NCBI RefSeq assembly: GCF_006547045.1
Contig: NZ_CP041242.1
Location: 1,436,001-1,500,000 of the forward strand
DNA length: 64,000 nucleotides
Origin: Lysobacter alkalisoli
GTDB lineage: Bacteria; Pseudomonadota; Gammaproteobacteria; Xanthomonadales; Xanthomonadaceae
Direction of reading: 5' to 3'
Below, one piece after another: positions 24,959-34,904 of this stretch. The notes below the pieces were generated by a model. The model was not told the DNA's origin. It made no database searches and worked only from the letters and a program-made list of their open reading frames with translations. A program made the translations under genes and the position numbers. Position 1 is the first letter of the stretch, and every line of letters starts with the position of its first letter.

Positions 24959-25966
24959 TCAGACGCGGTAGTACGCCCGGTACCAGTCGATGAAGCGGCG
25001 CACTCCGGTCTCCACCGACGTGGTCGGGGCGTAGCCGACGTCGCGACGCAGCGCCTCGACATCGGCATGCGCTTCGGGCACGTCGCCCGGTTGCAGCGGC
25101 AGCAGGTTGCATTCGGCCTTGCGGCCGAGGCAGTCCTCGATCAGGCCGATGTACTTCATCAGCTCGATCGGGCGGTCGCTGCCGATGTTGTAGAGCCGGT
25201 ACGGCGCCGCCGAGGCGGCCGGGGTGGCATGACCGAAGTCGTAGTCCGGGTCCGCGGCCGGGACACGGTCGAGCACGCGGACCACGCCCTCGACGATGTC
25301 GTCGATGTAGGTGAAGTCGCGACGGTGGTGGCCATGGTTGAACACGTTGATCGGCTTGCCTGCGAGGATGTTGCGGGTGAACAGGAACAGCGCCATGTCG
25401 GGTCGTCCCCAAGGCCCGTATACGGTGAAGAAGCGCAGGCCCGTAGTTGGAAGTCCGTAGAGATGGCTGTAGGTGTGCGCCATCAGCTCGTTGGATTTCT
25501 TGGTTGCCGCGTACAGGCTGACCGGGTGATCGACGTCATGGTCGACGGCGAACGGCAGCCGGGTATTGGCGCCGTAGACCGAGCTCGACGAGGCGTAGAC
25601 CAGGTGCTCGATCGAGTGATGGCGGCAGCCTTCCAGGATGTTGATGAATCCGACGATGTTGCTGTCGATGTAGGCGCGCGGGTTCTCGATCGAATAGCGC
25701 ACGCCGGCTTGTGCGGCGAGGTTCACCACCCGCTCGGGCTTGAACACCCGGAAGGCCCGCTCCACGACTTCGCGGTCCTCCAGCGATGCCCGCATCAGGC
25801 CGAAGCCGGCGTGTTGTTCCAGCCGTTCCAGCCGTGCCTCCTTCAGCGTCGGGTCGTAGTAGTCGTTGACGTTGTCGAAGCCCAGCACCTCATCGCCGCG
25901 CTCCAGCAGTCGCTGCGAAACGTGGTAGCCGATGAAGCCGGCGGCACCGGTGACCAGAATCCGCAT
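24959..25966 (-). CDS. NAD-dependent sugar-nucleotide epimerase (UDP-glucuronate 4-epimerase/CapI-like)
   Basis: A 335-residue short-chain dehydrogenase. It has the Rossmann motif [26 protein letters not shown], the catalytic serine region [10 protein letters not shown] and YAATKKSNE (YxxxK). [10 protein letters not shown] and [17 protein letters not shown] are typical of uronate 4-epimerases. ATG at 25966 is chosen because GGAGGA lies six bases upstream; ATG at 25972 would be too close. It probably interconverts a UDP-uronate made by the dehydrogenase encoded 17 bases upstream. Confidence 0.87.
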   Translation of the reverse strand: MRILVTGAAGFIGYHVSQRLLERGDEVLGFDNVNDYYDPTLKEARLERLEQHAGFGLMRASLEDREVVERAFRVFKPERVVNLAAQAGVRYSIENPRAYIDSNIVGFINILEGCRHHSIEHLVYASSSSVYGANTRLPFAVDHDVDHPVSLYAATKKSNELMAHTYSHLYGLPTTGLRFFTVYGPWGRPDMALFLFTRNILAGKPINVFNHGHHRRDFTYIDDIVEGVVRVLDRVPAADPDYDFGHATPAASAAPYRLYNIGSDRPIELMKYIGLIEDCLGRKAECNLLPLQPGDVPEAHADVEALRRDVGYAPTTSVETGVRRFIDWYRAYYRV

Positions 25967-25982
25967 CCTCATTCCTCCCCGG

Positions 25983-27272
25983 TCACAGTCGTCCGTCCAC
26001 GTCGGCTTTCGGAAGCGCGCCCTTGACGTCGAACAGGGGCGTGCCCGGCTTGCCGAAGGCGCGCAGGCCCGGTGCACCCGGGGACACGAACTCGCGATGG
26101 GCAACGGCCAGGATCACGGCGTCGTACCCCCCGTGCGCGGGATCGGTCACCAGTTCGATGCCGTAGGCTTCGCGTGCCTGCGCGGCATCCACCCACGGGT
26201 CATGCACGTCGACACCGACCCCGTAGTCCTGCAGTTCATGCACGATATCCACGACCCGGGTGTTGCGCAGATCGGGGCAGTTCTCCTTGAACGCCAGCCC
26301 CAGTACCAGCACCCGGCAGCAGGCCGGGTGGGTGTCGTTTTTCTGGATCAGTCGCACCACCCGGTGCGCCACGTGCTGGCCCATGCCGTCGTTGATGCGA
26401 CGCCCGGCCAGGATCACGTCGGTGTGGAAGCCGACCTGCTGTGCCTTGTGGGTCAGATAGTAGGGATCCACGCCGATGCAGTGCCCACCGACCAGCCCGG
26501 GGCGGAACGGCAGGAAGTTCCACTTGGTGCCGGCCGCGGCCAGCACCTCCTGGGTGTCCATGCCGAGGCGGTGGAACAACAATGCCAGTTCATTGACCAG
26601 GGCGATGTTGACGTCGCGCTGGATGTTCTCGATGACCTTGGCTCCCTCGGCGACGCGGATGCTCGAGGTCTTGTGGGTGCCGGCGGTGATGACCGAGGCG
26701 TACAGTTCGTCGACGAAGTCGGCCGCCTCCGGGGTCGAGCCGGAGGTGACCTTGGTGATCGTCTCCAGCCGGTGTTCGTGGTCGCCGGGATTGATCCGCT
26801 CAGGGCTGTAGCCGACGTAGAAGTCGCGGTTGAACACCAGCCCCGACTCGCGTTCCAGGATAGGCACGCAGACTTCCTCGGTCGCGCCCGGATAGACGGT
26901 GGACTCGTAGATCACGACGTCGCCGGGCGACAGCGATTCGCCGACGGTGCGGCTGGCTGCCTCCAGCGGGCGCAGATCGGGGCGTTTGTACTCATCGATG
27001 GGGGTCGGCACGGTGACGATGTAGACGTTGCACTCGTGCAGCCGCCCGGCATCGGTACTGAACTGCAGTCTCGACGCCTCGCGCAATGCCTTCCCGGACA
27101 CTTCCAGGGTGTGGTCGTGATGCCGCTCGAGTTCGTTGACGCGGATGAGGTTTACGTCGAAGCCGAGCGTCGGCAGTTTGCGGCCAAAGGCCACGGCCAG
27201 CGGCAGTCCGACATATCCCAGTCCAACGACGGCCAGACGGATCCGGTCCCGTTGCGGCAGCGGGGCGCTCAT
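25983..27272 (-). CDS. Nucleotide-sugar 6-dehydrogenase (TviB/WbpO-like)
   Basis: A 429-residue UDP-sugar dehydrogenase. The N-terminal NAD domain has [16 protein letters not shown]; the catalytic cysteine lies in [38 protein letters not shown] and [14 protein letters not shown] are the usual family landmarks. Members oxidise the C6 hydroxyl of UDP-HexNAc to the uronic acid. It is the first gene of the 14-gene minus-strand operon. Paired with the epimerase it resembles the TviB-TviC arrangement, which makes UDP-GalNAcA; the exact sugar cannot be read from sequence. Confidence 0.88.
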   Translation of the reverse strand: MSAPLPQRDRIRLAVVGLGYVGLPLAVAFGRKLPTLGFDVNLIRVNELERHHDHTLEVSGKALREASRLQFSTDAGRLHECNVYIVTVPTPIDEYKRPDLRPLEAASRTVGESLSPGDVVIYESTVYPGATEEVCVPILERESGLVFNRDFYVGYSPERINPGDHEHRLETITKVTSGSTPEAADFVDELYASVITAGTHKTSSIRVAEGAKVIENIQRDVNIALVNELALLFHRLGMDTQEVLAAAGTKWNFLPFRPGLVGGHCIGVDPYYLTHKAQQVGFHTDVILAGRRINDGMGQHVAHRVVRLIQKNDTHPACCRVLVLGLAFKENCPDLRNTRVVDIVHELQDYGVGVDVHDPWVDAAQAREAYGIELVTDPAHGGYDAVILAVAHREFVSPGAPGLRAFGKPGTPLFDVKGALPKADVDGRL

Positions 27273-27514
27273 GGGGTTTCAGGCTCTCCAGGCTGGCAGG
27301 GGTGCGAATGGCCGCTCCGGTATCCGGATACCTGCCCGGCTCGCGGGCGAAGTCCCCCTTCTGCCCAGCTACAACGCAAAGCCGTGGCGAATCCGGCAAC
27401 GCCGGGCGGTTTCGCGTACTCGTGAAACGACCGGAAGCAGCACCGAACCTCGGTTGCCGGTCATGCCGCCCTTTCGCGTTGACCCCTACAGCGAACGGTC
27501 AAAGCGGGGCGACG

Positions 27515-28558
27515 ATGCGGATTCTGGTTTCCGGGGGAGCGGGCTACATAGGCGCGCACGCCTGCGTGGTCCTGGCCGAACGCGGCCATGAAGTCGTCAT
27601 CGCCGACAACTTCTGCAACAGCTCGCCGGCGGTGTTGGCGCGCCTGCAGATGCTGCTGCCGCGACCACCGCTGCTGGAACGGGTGGACATCCGCGACCGC
27701 GTGCGACTGGCCCGCGTGTTCGAGCGGCACCGCTTCGACGCGGTAATCCACTTCGCCGCGCTCAAGGCGGTCGGCGAATCGTGCCAGCGTCCTCTCGATT
27801 ATTTCGACAACAACATCGGCGGCACCATCGCCCTGCTGCAGACGATGGTCGAGGCCGGAGTGAAGCGGTTGGTGTTCAGTTCGTCGGCAACCGTCTATGG
27901 TCTGCCCGACTCGGTGCCGGTGCGCGAGGACGCGGCGCTGCGGGTGACCAATCCCTATGGCCGCACCAAGCTCGTGGTCGAGCAGCTGCTGGAAGACGTC
28001 GTCGCCTGCGATCCGGCATTCAAGGTCGCAAACCTGCGCTACTTCAATCCCGTCGGCGCCCACGTCTCCGGCCTGATTGGGGAGGACCCCTGCGACACCC
28101 CCAACAATCTGATGCCCTACGTCTGCCAGGTCGCGATCGGCCGCCGTGAGCGGCTGCAGGTGTTCGGCGACGACTACCCGACCCGCGACGGCACCGGTGT
28201 GCGCGACTACATCCACGTCGTGGACCTGGCGCGCGCGCATGCCGATGCGCTCGACTACCTGCAACGCGAGAAGCAAGGGCTGACCGTGAACCTGGGCACC
28301 GGCCGCGGCATCAGCGTGCTGGAGCTGGTGCGCGCGTTCGAAGCCGCCAGCGGTCGTGCAGTTCCCTGTGAAATCGTCGCCCGCCGCCCCGGCGATGTCG
28401 CCGAGGTCTATGCCGACCCCTCGCTCGCGCACGAGCGGCTCGGCTGGCGTGCGCAACTGGGTATGGAGGCGATGTGTCGCGACGCCTGGCGCTGGCAGTC
28501 GATGAATCCGGCCGGATACCAGACCCCGGATGCCACTCCGCGCGCCGCCGTCGCCTGA
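27515..28558 (+). CDS. galE: UDP-glucose 4-epimerase
   Basis: A 347-residue GalE. It has GGAGYIGAHACVVLAERGH, FAALKAVGESCQRPLDYFDN, SSSATVYG and YGRTKL (YxxxK), and the GalE hallmarks NLRYFNPVGAH and RDGTGVRDYIHVVDLARAH. It interconverts UDP-glucose and UDP-galactose (or the GlcNAc/GalNAc forms). ATG at 27515 begins at the Rossmann strand. It is transcribed away from the polysaccharide operon; the 242-base divergent region 27273-27514 must hold both promoters, but I could not pick convincing -35/-10 boxes. Confidence 0.93.
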   Translation: MRILVSGGAGYIGAHACVVLAERGHEVVIADNFCNSSPAVLARLQMLLPRPPLLERVDIRDRVRLARVFERHRFDAVIHFAALKAVGESCQRPLDYFDNNIGGTIALLQTMVEAGVKRLVFSSSATVYGLPDSVPVREDAALRVTNPYGRTKLVVEQLLEDVVACDPAFKVANLRYFNPVGAHVSGLIGEDPCDTPNNLMPYVCQVAIGRRERLQVFGDDYPTRDGTGVRDYIHVVDLARAHADALDYLQREKQGLTVNLGTGRGISVLELVRAFEAASGRAVPCEIVARRPGDVAEVYADPSLAHERLGWRAQLGMEAMCRDAWRWQSMNPAGYQTPDATPRAAVA

Positions 28559-28592
28559 CCCTCATTCCCCCGGGAAGCGGCACAAGCCGCGG

Positions 28593-29477
28593 TCAATCTC
28601 TACCGACCGGACCATCCAGCCCGGACAGAGTCCTGGCGACCGTTTCCGGCTGCTTCATCCATGCGAAGTGATCGGCCTGCGTGCCAAGTGTCGAGTTGTC
28701 AAGCAACGCGTGATGCACCCGCGGCCGATCGAACTTCGACAACAGGAAGTCCAGTGAAGAACGCGGCGCCAGCCAGTCGTGGGCAAGGGTGACGGCACGC
28801 ACCGTCGGCGACAGGCTCGCCATGCCCGTTTCGAGATCGGTGTCGAGGTGGCGGGCGCGATATTGCCCGCTCAGCGCACTGCGCGACCAGTCGTCGATCA
28901 GGCCGCGTGCTTCCTCGCCGCCAAAACCGATCCGGCGGCCGGGCAGGGCACCGCGCAAGTTTGCCAGCCATGGCAGGAAGCGGTAGACCATCGGCAACCA
29001 CCAGCGCGTTGGCGACGGGAATGCGCGCCAGTACGGCGCACCGCTGGCGACCAGCCACAGTTGGCCGGCTGCGTCGGGCGCCATGCCCAGCCGGCAGCAG
29101 GCCAGCTGCCCGCCCAGGCTGTGTCCGCCGAGGATGCGCCCGGTATCCGGGAACGCTTGGGCCACCGCGGCTTCCGTCACCGGCAGGTCGGCAGCGAGCA
29201 GCTGCGCATAACTCCAGTCCGTGCTCCGGTCGGGGCGCAACGAACTGCTGCCGCTGCCACGCCATTCGTGGATCACCGTCGCGATACCGTGCGCCGTCAG
29301 CGCCTCCGCGAATGGCAGGTAGTGGCGCGCGGCCACACCGAGTGCCGGCAGCCAGGTCAGCACGGCGCGCGGCATGTCTGCGGGGCGACGCACCAGCAGC
29401 GACCAGCGGTGTCCATCGGCGGCATCGCAGGACAGCTCAGCCTCGGTCGTCGTCAAACCGTTGGGGATCGCACTCAT
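28593..29477 (-). CDS. Alpha/beta hydrolase (serine aminopeptidase S33-like)
   Basis: A 294-residue soluble hydrolase with a complete-looking catalytic set: nucleophile elbow ILGGHSLGGQLA, an aspartate in LAHDWLAPRSS and a histidine in TQADHFAWMKQP. LPALGVAARHYLPFAEALTAHG and EWRGSGSS resemble monoacylglycerol-lipase or peptidase-like members of the fold. ATG at 29477 overlaps the stop of thiD (ATGA), so they are co-translated; no functional link to thiamine synthesis is known to me. Substrate unknown. Confidence 0.82.
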   Translation of the reverse strand: MSAIPNGLTTTEAELSCDAADGHRWSLLVRRPADMPRAVLTWLPALGVAARHYLPFAEALTAHGIATVIHEWRGSGSSSLRPDRSTDWSYAQLLAADLPVTEAAVAQAFPDTGRILGGHSLGGQLACCRLGMAPDAAGQLWLVASGAPYWRAFPSPTRWWLPMVYRFLPWLANLRGALPGRRIGFGGEEARGLIDDWSRSALSGQYRARHLDTDLETGMASLSPTVRAVTLAHDWLAPRSSLDFLLSKFDRPRVHHALLDNSTLGTQADHFAWMKQPETVARTLSGLDGPVGRD

Positions 29478-30298
29478 TCCGCCTCCGCCGCACCGAAGTG
29501 GTCCAGCACCAGGACATCTCCACGTCCCGGTCGGTAGCCACCGCGCAGGGCCCTGTGCACGTATCCGGTGGCGAGTTCGCAGGCCTCCGGCAGCGCATGC
29601 CCGCGGCACAAACGTGCCGTGATCGCCGAGGCCAGCGTGCAGCCGGTGCCATGGGCATCGACGTCGAGGCGGTCATGGCCGTACTGGGCGACGCATTCGC
29701 CATCCCAGTAGCGGTCGATGACAAGCGTGTCTCCCGGTCCGTCGCCGGGCAGATGACCGCCCTTGAGCAGCACCGCGCGTGCGCCGAGATCGTCGACGAA
29801 CTCGGCCAATGCCGACTCGGCGGCCGCTGCCCCGGCGATCGGGTGGCCGAGCAACAGTTCGGCTTCGGGGATGTTCGGGGTGACGATGCTGGCCAGCGGC
29901 AGCAACCGCGTGCGCAACGCATCGAGGGCGTCATCCTCCAGCAGTTTGGCGCCGGAGGTGGCGACCATCACCGGGTCGAGCACGATATGCGCGGGCCGGC
30001 TGGTTTCCAGTGCATCGGCGACGGCGTGGATCACCTGCGCGTTCGCCAGCATCCCGAGCTTGACCGCGGCGATATCGAAATCGTCGAAACAGGCGTGGAT
30101 CTGGGCGCGCAGGAACGCCAGCGGCGGCACGTGCACGGCGGTCACGCCGCGGGTGTGCTGGGCGGTCAGCGCGGCGATCGCACTCAACCCGTGCACGCGG
30201 TGTGCGGCGAAGGTCTTCAGGTCGGCCTGGATGCCCGCGCCGCCGCCGGAGTCGGAGCCGGCGATGGTCAGGGCGGAAACGGTGGAGGGAGTCGGCAT
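29474..30298 (-). CDS. thiD: Hydroxymethylpyrimidine/phosphomethylpyrimidine kinase
   Basis: A 274-residue ribokinase-fold enzyme of thiamine synthesis that phosphorylates HMP and HMP-P. Motifs are [24 protein letters not shown]-like [25 protein letters not shown], and the anion hole/catalytic [13 protein letters not shown] at 30298 is the natural start; an open frame runs further upstream only because it enters the palindromic repeat. It heads a two-gene unit with the hydrolase. Confidence 0.92.
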   Translation of the reverse strand: MPTPSTVSALTIAGSDSGGGAGIQADLKTFAAHRVHGLSAIAALTAQHTRGVTAVHVPPLAFLRAQIHACFDDFDIAAVKLGMLANAQVIHAVADALETSRPAHIVLDPVMVATSGAKLLEDDALDALRTRLLPLASIVTPNIPEAELLLGHPIAGAAAAESALAEFVDDLGARAVLLKGGHLPGDGPGDTLVIDRYWDGECVAQYGHDRLDVDAHGTGCTLASAITARLCRGHALPEACELATGYVHRALRGGYRPGRGDVLVLDHFGAAEAE

Positions 30299-30377
30299 GC
30301 TGACATTGTGCCGCGAACCATACGCTGCCGTCAGGAGGGGTGGATTGCGGGAAATCTGTTTTGGTGGATCTGCGTTG

Positions 30378-30487
30378 GGTCGCGGGCGGGGTTGCCTTTG
30401 CAGGACACGCCGTAAACCCATCCATGGGGGCTCTTCCAAAACATCCATGTTTTGGAAGGTCCTGCAAAGGCAACCCCGCCCGCGACC
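30378..30487. repeat. Large palindromic repeat, copy B
   Basis: Same core and orientation as 10684-10795 (GACACGCCGTAAACCCATCC..., inner palindrome CCAAAACATCCATGTTTTGG at 30435-30454). Here the outer arms form a perfect 29-base stem, 30378-30406 with 30459-30487, of which the outer GGTCGCGGGCGGGGTT is unlike copy A. It lies between the 5' end of thiD and the 3' end of the SulP gene. Confidence 0.88.
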
Positions 30488-30535
30488 TGGACAGATTGCT
30501 GGAAAACAGATTTCGCGTGATGTATGGGGCAGGTG

Positions 30536-32248
30536 TCAGGTGTCGGAGCGGGCGACGATCGCCTCGGCCAGCTTCACCGCACGGTCGAAGTTGGAGACGA
30601 AGTGCAGCTCGCCATCACGCTCCTGCAACTGCATGTTCGAGATCACCCGGTTGGGCTGCTCCTGCAGGCCGGAGATCACCAGCGCGATGCCCTTGCGCTG
30701 GCAGCGCTCGGCCAGCTTCTTCAACGCATGCACGCCACTGGCGTCGATCACCGGCACCAGCCGCATGCGCAGGATGAACACCTTCGGCGACTCGAAGAAC
30801 TGGTCGAGCAGGTTGTCGAGCCGGTTGCTGCTGCCGAAGAACAGCGGGCCGCTGATCTGGAACGCCTCCACGCCCTTCGGCAGCTTGGCGCGCTGGTCCT
30901 CGTCACCCTGCGCCATGCCTTCCCGCAGCAGGTCGTCGTCGGTCGCGCGGATGCCTGAGCTGACCTCCATCGCCTCCGACATGCGGAACATGAAGACGAA
31001 TGCGGCGACCACGATGCCGGCCTGGATCGCCACCGTGAGGTCGAGGAACACGGTCAGGAAGAAGGTCAGCAGCAATACCACGCGGTCGCCGATAGGCGCC
31101 GACATCGTGCTGCGGAAATTCTCGACCTCGCTCATGTTCCAGGCCACCACCAGCAGTACCGCCGCCAGCGCGGCAAGCGGCACATGGCCCATCAGCGGCG
31201 CCAGCAGCAGCATGAAAGCAAGCAGGAACACCGCGTGCAGCATGCCGGCAACCGGCGTGCGTCCTCCGGAGCGGACGTTGGTGGCGGTGCGCGCGATCGC
31301 ACCGGTCGCCGGCAGGCCGCCGAACAGCGCCGAGCCGACGTTGGCCACGCCCTGCGCGACCAGTTCGCCGTTGGAGCGGTGGCGTCCGCCGGTCATGCCG
31401 TCGGCGACCACCGCCGACAGCAGCGATTCCACGCCGGCGAGGAAGGCGATGGTCAATGCACTCGGCAGCAGCTCGAAGGTGCGCTCGAACGGGATGTGCG
31501 GGAACTCGAACGTCGGCAGTGCCGATGGCAGCTCGCCGAACTTGCTGCCGATGGTCTCGGCCGGCATCGCAAAGCTGGTCGCAACCAGGGTGCAGGCCAG
31601 CAGTGCGATCAGGAACCCGGGCCAGTTCGGCCTCCAGCGGCGCAGGCCGACGATCACCGCCAGCCCCAGCACGGTCAACGCCACCGCCGTTGGCTGGGTC
31701 GTCGCGATGTGCTGAGCGTAGGCGCTCCAGCGCGGGATGAACTCGACTGGCACCGATCCCATCTGCAAGCCGAGCATGTCCTTGACCTGGCTGGAGAAGA
31801 TGCTGACCGCGATGCCGGCAGTGAAGCCGGTGATGACCGGCTGCGGCATGTACTTCATCAACGTGCCCAGCCGCAGCAGCCCGGCGGCGATCAGCATCAA
31901 CCCGGCGAGCAGGGTGCACAGGATCAACCCGCCGTAACCGAATTTCTGGATCACCACGAACACGACCGGGATGAAGGCTGCGGTCGGCCCACCGATCTGC
32001 ACCCGCGAGCCGCTGAACATCGAGATCAGGAAGCCGGCGATGATTGCCGTGTGCAGGCCTTTTTCCGGCGTGGTACCCGATGCGATCGCCAGCGCCATTG
32101 CCAGCGGCAGCGCGACCACCGCCACGGTCAGCCCGGCGATCAGGTCGCGACGGAAATCGGTGAAGCGGTAGCCCTCGCGCAGCACCGTCAGCAACTTGGG
32201 CTCGAACATCCGCAAGTACTGGCGGTGATCGAAGTGCATGGACATCAC
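30536..32248 (-). CDS. SulP-family inorganic anion transporter
   Basis: About 570 residues: a membrane domain of SulP type ([59 protein letters not shown]) and a C-terminal STAS domain (about 440-560, [20 protein letters not shown]). The family carries sulfate, bicarbonate or similar anions across the inner membrane. GTG at 32248, ATG at 32245 and ATG at 32239 are all possible starts; all overlap or abut the stop of the upstream HTH gene. The two are a translationally coupled pair, so the HTH protein probably controls this transporter. Confidence 0.9.
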   Translation of the reverse strand: MMSMHFDHRQYLRMFEPKLLTVLREGYRFTDFRRDLIAGLTVAVVALPLAMALAIASGTTPEKGLHTAIIAGFLISMFSGSRVQIGGPTAAFIPVVFVVIQKFGYGGLILCTLLAGLMLIAAGLLRLGTLMKYMPQPVITGFTAGIAVSIFSSQVKDMLGLQMGSVPVEFIPRWSAYAQHIATTQPTAVALTVLGLAVIVGLRRWRPNWPGFLIALLACTLVATSFAMPAETIGSKFGELPSALPTFEFPHIPFERTFELLPSALTIAFLAGVESLLSAVVADGMTGGRHRSNGELVAQGVANVGSALFGGLPATGAIARTATNVRSGGRTPVAGMLHAVFLLAFMLLLAPLMGHVPLAALAAVLLVVAWNMSEVENFRSTMSAPIGDRVVLLLTFFLTVFLDLTVAIQAGIVVAAFVFMFRMSEAMEVSSGIRATDDDLLREGMAQGDEDQRAKLPKGVEAFQISGPLFFGSSNRLDNLLDQFFESPKVFILRMRLVPVIDASGVHALKKLAERCQRKGIALVISGLQEQPNRVISNMQLQERDGELHFVSNFDRAVKLAEAIVARSDT

Positions 32249-32496
32249 TGCGATTCCTTCAACCGCACCCCGCGCCCGAGACCCTGGCTCGGTTGCCCCG
32301 GACCGATCAGTTCTATGCCGGCGGCATCCAGCGCATCGATCACCTTCATCAGTGTCCCGACCACGGCGCGGACGGTGCCGTCACTGGCCTCCATCCGCTG
32401 GATGGTCGGCAGGGAAACACTGGCCATCGCGGCCAACTGGCGCTGGTCGATCCCCAGCAGGGCGCGTGCGGCCCGCATCTGTGTGGCGGTGATCAT
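32245..32496 (-). CDS. XRE-type helix-turn-helix regulator
   Basis: An 83-residue single-domain Cro/C1-type DNA-binding protein: MRAARALLGIDQRQLAAMAS as the first helices and VSLPTIQRMEASDGTVR as the recognition helix and wing, then DALDAAGIELIG. ATG at 32496 is preferred because homologues begin at this conserved helix; ATG at 32544 would add 16 residues. No strong ribosome-binding site is seen for either. It is directly coupled to the SulP gene, and an AT-rich region with inverted repeats lies just upstream. Confidence 0.85.
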   Translation of the reverse strand: MITATQMRAARALLGIDQRQLAAMASVSLPTIQRMEASDGTVRAVVGTLMKVIDALDAAGIELIGPGQPSQGLGRGVRLKESQ

Positions 32497-32557
32497 GGTG
32501 GCGCGGGGCAGGGAGGTAGAAGCCAATTCTCCCCGCTTAACCATGTAGATTCAATTG

Positions 32558-32599
32558 CTGAACATTTAACTTGATGTTTTGAACATCATATCTGTTCAG
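32558..32599 (-). promoter_or_regulatory. Candidate promoter/operator for the HTH-SulP unit
   Basis: An AT-rich stretch, unusual in this genome, upstream of the HTH gene. It holds TGATGTTTTGAACATCA (32572-32588, seven-base arms) flanked by CTGAACA (32558-32564) and TGTTCAG (32593-32599), giving nested symmetry around one centre. This is a plausible autoregulatory site for the XRE protein. Confidence 0.5.
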
Positions 32600-32620
32600 C
32601 TCATCGCCACATGCTACGAA

Positions 32621-33325
32621 TTAGCTGACCCAAAGCAGGAAGTCTCGGGTGACGGTCCAGCCGTCGGCTGTGCGAGACAAGTAATACAAAGTACCTGTGC
32701 CGCACAGCCCATCGCAGGAATGGGAGATATAGACCAGAGCATTTTGCCGATCTTTGGTCAGAACGGGCATGCTGGCTTGGACCCACCCGGCTGTTTGAGG
32801 AAATTGTTCGTAGAAGCCTTTCCAGAAGCGTGAAGTAAGCAATGCCTTCACTTCAGATGGGTCCACAACCTCTGTATTCGGCAAGCCTTTCAGGTCAAGT
32901 GGCCGTGGATTCGCATTGGCAAGGATCAATTCCTCGCGCAGTTTTCGCGAAGCAAAACCGTCGAGCTCAACCGCCTGCACTGAGTCAGCGGGATAGGCCA
33001 TGCAATGAGGGCTTTGAGGAGCGTGCTCGGCTCTGAAACAGACAGATACGGCCGATACAACCAAGTCCCGTTTTTCCTTTACCCTGATCGTTTTGCCGTT
33101 TTTGGGAGGTGGGAGCGGCAGACCATGATAGTGATAGTTCTTCTCGGCCAGCACCGTGGCAATGATCTGGCGGGCTTCCTGCGGGTTAGCGAGTACAGGA
33201 GCTGGCTCTTCAGCCCGTCGTTGCAGCTCGGACCGAACCCAATGCGATGCCGGTATCGCGAAAGTCGCAATGCCTCCCACGACGGCAAGCACCAATGACA
33301 GCACCAGTATGCGTTTCAGTTGCAT
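32621..33325 (-). CDS. Hypothetical exported/anchored protein, low-GC patch
   Basis: A 234-residue protein I do not recognise. It has an N-terminal signal or anchor segment (RILVLSLVLAVVGGIATFAI), then a soluble part with YHYHGLPLPPPKNGK and, near the end, ALVYISHSCDGLCGTGTLYYL containing a CxxxC pair and an aromatic-rich strand before WTVTRDFLLWVS. The bases here are visibly poorer in G+C than the neighbours, which suggests acquisition. It stands alone between the HTH-SulP unit and the PhoH gene, with its own ATG at 33325. A periplasmic role is likely from the N-terminus; nothing more can be said. Confidence 0.7.
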   Translation of the reverse strand: MQLKRILVLSLVLAVVGGIATFAIPASHWVRSELQRRAEEPAPVLANPQEARQIIATVLAEKNYHYHGLPLPPPKNGKTIRVKEKRDLVVSAVSVCFRAEHAPQSPHCMAYPADSVQAVELDGFASRKLREELILANANPRPLDLKGLPNTEVVDPSEVKALLTSRFWKGFYEQFPQTAGWVQASMPVLTKDRQNALVYISHSCDGLCGTGTLYYLSRTADGWTVTRDFLLWVS

Positions 33326-33346
33326 CTGTCATTGTCCTTGACAGGG

Positions 33347-34759
33347 CTACAACACTTCAGACGCATAGTCCGCCAGCCTCGAGCGCTCACCGCGCCGCAG
33401 GGTCACGCTGGCGCTGTGCTCCCAGTGCTTGAAGCGGTCCACCGCGTAGGTCAGGCCGGAGGTGGTCTCGGTCAGGTACGGGGTGTCGATCTGTTCGACG
33501 TTGCCGAGGCAGACGATCTTGGTGCCGGGGCCGGCGCGGGTGATCAGGGTCTTCATCTGCTTCGGGGTCAGGTTCTGCGCCTCGTCCAGGATCAGCCAGC
33601 GGCTGAGGAAGGTGCGGCCGCGCATGAAGTTCAACGAGCGGATCTTGATCCGGCTGGCGAGCAGGTCGTTGGTCGCCGCGCGGCCCCAGCTGCCGCCGTC
33701 CTGGTTGTGGGTCAGCACTTCCAGGTTGTCGGTCAGCGCGCCCATCCACGGGGTCATCTTCTCCTCCTCGGTGCCGGGCAGGAAGCCGATGTCCTCGCCG
33801 ACGCTGACCGTGGCGCGGGTCATGATGATCTCGCGGTAGCGCTGCTGGTCCATGGTCTGGGCCAGGCCCGCGGCCAGCGCGAGCAGGGTCTTGCCGGTGC
33901 CGGCGGTGCCGAGCAGGGTGACGAAATCGACCTCCGGGTCCATCAGCGCGTTGAGGGCGAAGTTCTGCTCGCGGTTGCGCGCGGTGATGCCCCACACCGC
34001 ATGCTGGCTGTGGCGGTAGTCGTCGACGATCTGCAAAACCACCTTGTCGTCGCTGATGCGCACGACCTTCATTTCCGACTCGTCGTCGCCGGGCAGGTAC
34101 AGGAACTGGTTGTGATGCCAGGGTTCTTCGCCGTCCTCGATCTCGGGACGGTTGATTTCGTAATAGGTGCGGCCCTTGTCGGTCCAGGACTTGAGATCCT
34201 TGCCGCAGCGCTGCCAGAAATCCTCGGGCAGGGCGGTGGCGCCGGCATAGAGCAGGCTGAAGTCGTCGAGCGCGCGGTCGTTCTCGTAGTCCTCCGACAC
34301 GATGTTGGCGATCGAGGCCTTGATCCGCAGGTTGATGTCCTTGGAGACGAACACCACCGGTACTTCCGGCTGCGCTTCCTTCAGCGCCAGGATCGCGCCG
34401 AGGATCGCGTTGTCAGGCACGACCGCGCCGAAGCGCTTGCCGGCGTCGAAGTTGTCGGTCTGGAACAGCAGCCGCCCACTGCTGCGCTCGCCGCGCAGCT
34501 GCAGGCCGGTCGGGCGCCCGAGGTCGATGCCCTCGTGGATGTTGGCCTTGCTGCCCTGGGCTTCGATCAGCTCGTTGAGGAAGCGGCTGACCTGGCGGGC
34601 GTTGCGGCTGGCCTCGGAGGTGCCTTTCTTGCCGTTGTCGAGTTCCTCGATGACCTGCATCGGCAGGAACACGTCATGTTCCTCGAACTTGAACAGGGCG
34701 GTCGGGTCGTGCATCAGGACATTGGTGTCGAGCACGTAGATACGCTTGCTTCGCGTCAT
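33347..34759 (-). CDS. PhoH-family PIN-ATPase
   Basis: A 470-residue protein joining a PIN nuclease domain (about 1-160: YVLDTNVLMHDP, ending with VVFVSKDINLRIKA) to a PhoH ATPase domain (about 220-470: Walker A LLGTAGTGKTLLA, Walker B WLILDEAQNLTP). PhoH2-type proteins combine RNA helicase and ribonuclease activity in other bacteria. ATG at 34759 gives the conserved first strand. The neighbours on both sides are separate transcription units in the same direction. Confidence 0.9.
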   Translation of the reverse strand: MTRSKRIYVLDTNVLMHDPTALFKFEEHDVFLPMQVIEELDNGKKGTSEASRNARQVSRFLNELIEAQGSKANIHEGIDLGRPTGLQLRGERSSGRLLFQTDNFDAGKRFGAVVPDNAILGAILALKEAQPEVPVVFVSKDINLRIKASIANIVSEDYENDRALDDFSLLYAGATALPEDFWQRCGKDLKSWTDKGRTYYEINRPEIEDGEEPWHHNQFLYLPGDDESEMKVVRISDDKVVLQIVDDYRHSQHAVWGITARNREQNFALNALMDPEVDFVTLLGTAGTGKTLLALAAGLAQTMDQQRYREIIMTRATVSVGEDIGFLPGTEEEKMTPWMGALTDNLEVLTHNQDGGSWGRAATNDLLASRIKIRSLNFMRGRTFLSRWLILDEAQNLTPKQMKTLITRAGPGTKIVCLGNVEQIDTPYLTETTSGLTYAVDRFKHWEHSASVTLRRGERSRLADYASEVL

Positions 34760-34904
34760 TCGGACTACCTGGCGAGTGGTCGGGTTGGAAAACGGGATGG
34801 GGCGATGAGTTCCCTGGCCGAAAGCCTGCATGCCGAAAACGCGCACGCCAAAGCCGCCATGACCCGCAGGGCGGGACGGCGGAGAAGGTGGCTGGCTGGG
34901 TGGA

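Noticed and set aside
1-28558. An exosortase or PEP-CTERM sorting tail
   Set aside because: No eight-helix exosortase with the Cys/Arg/His set, and no C-terminal VPEP plus hydrophobic plus arginine tail, was found in any protein here, including both beta-helix proteins.
30299-30448. An N-terminal extension of thiD beginning [12 protein letters not shown]
   Set aside because: The extension is the translation of the palindromic repeat; the family's conserved start is at 30298.
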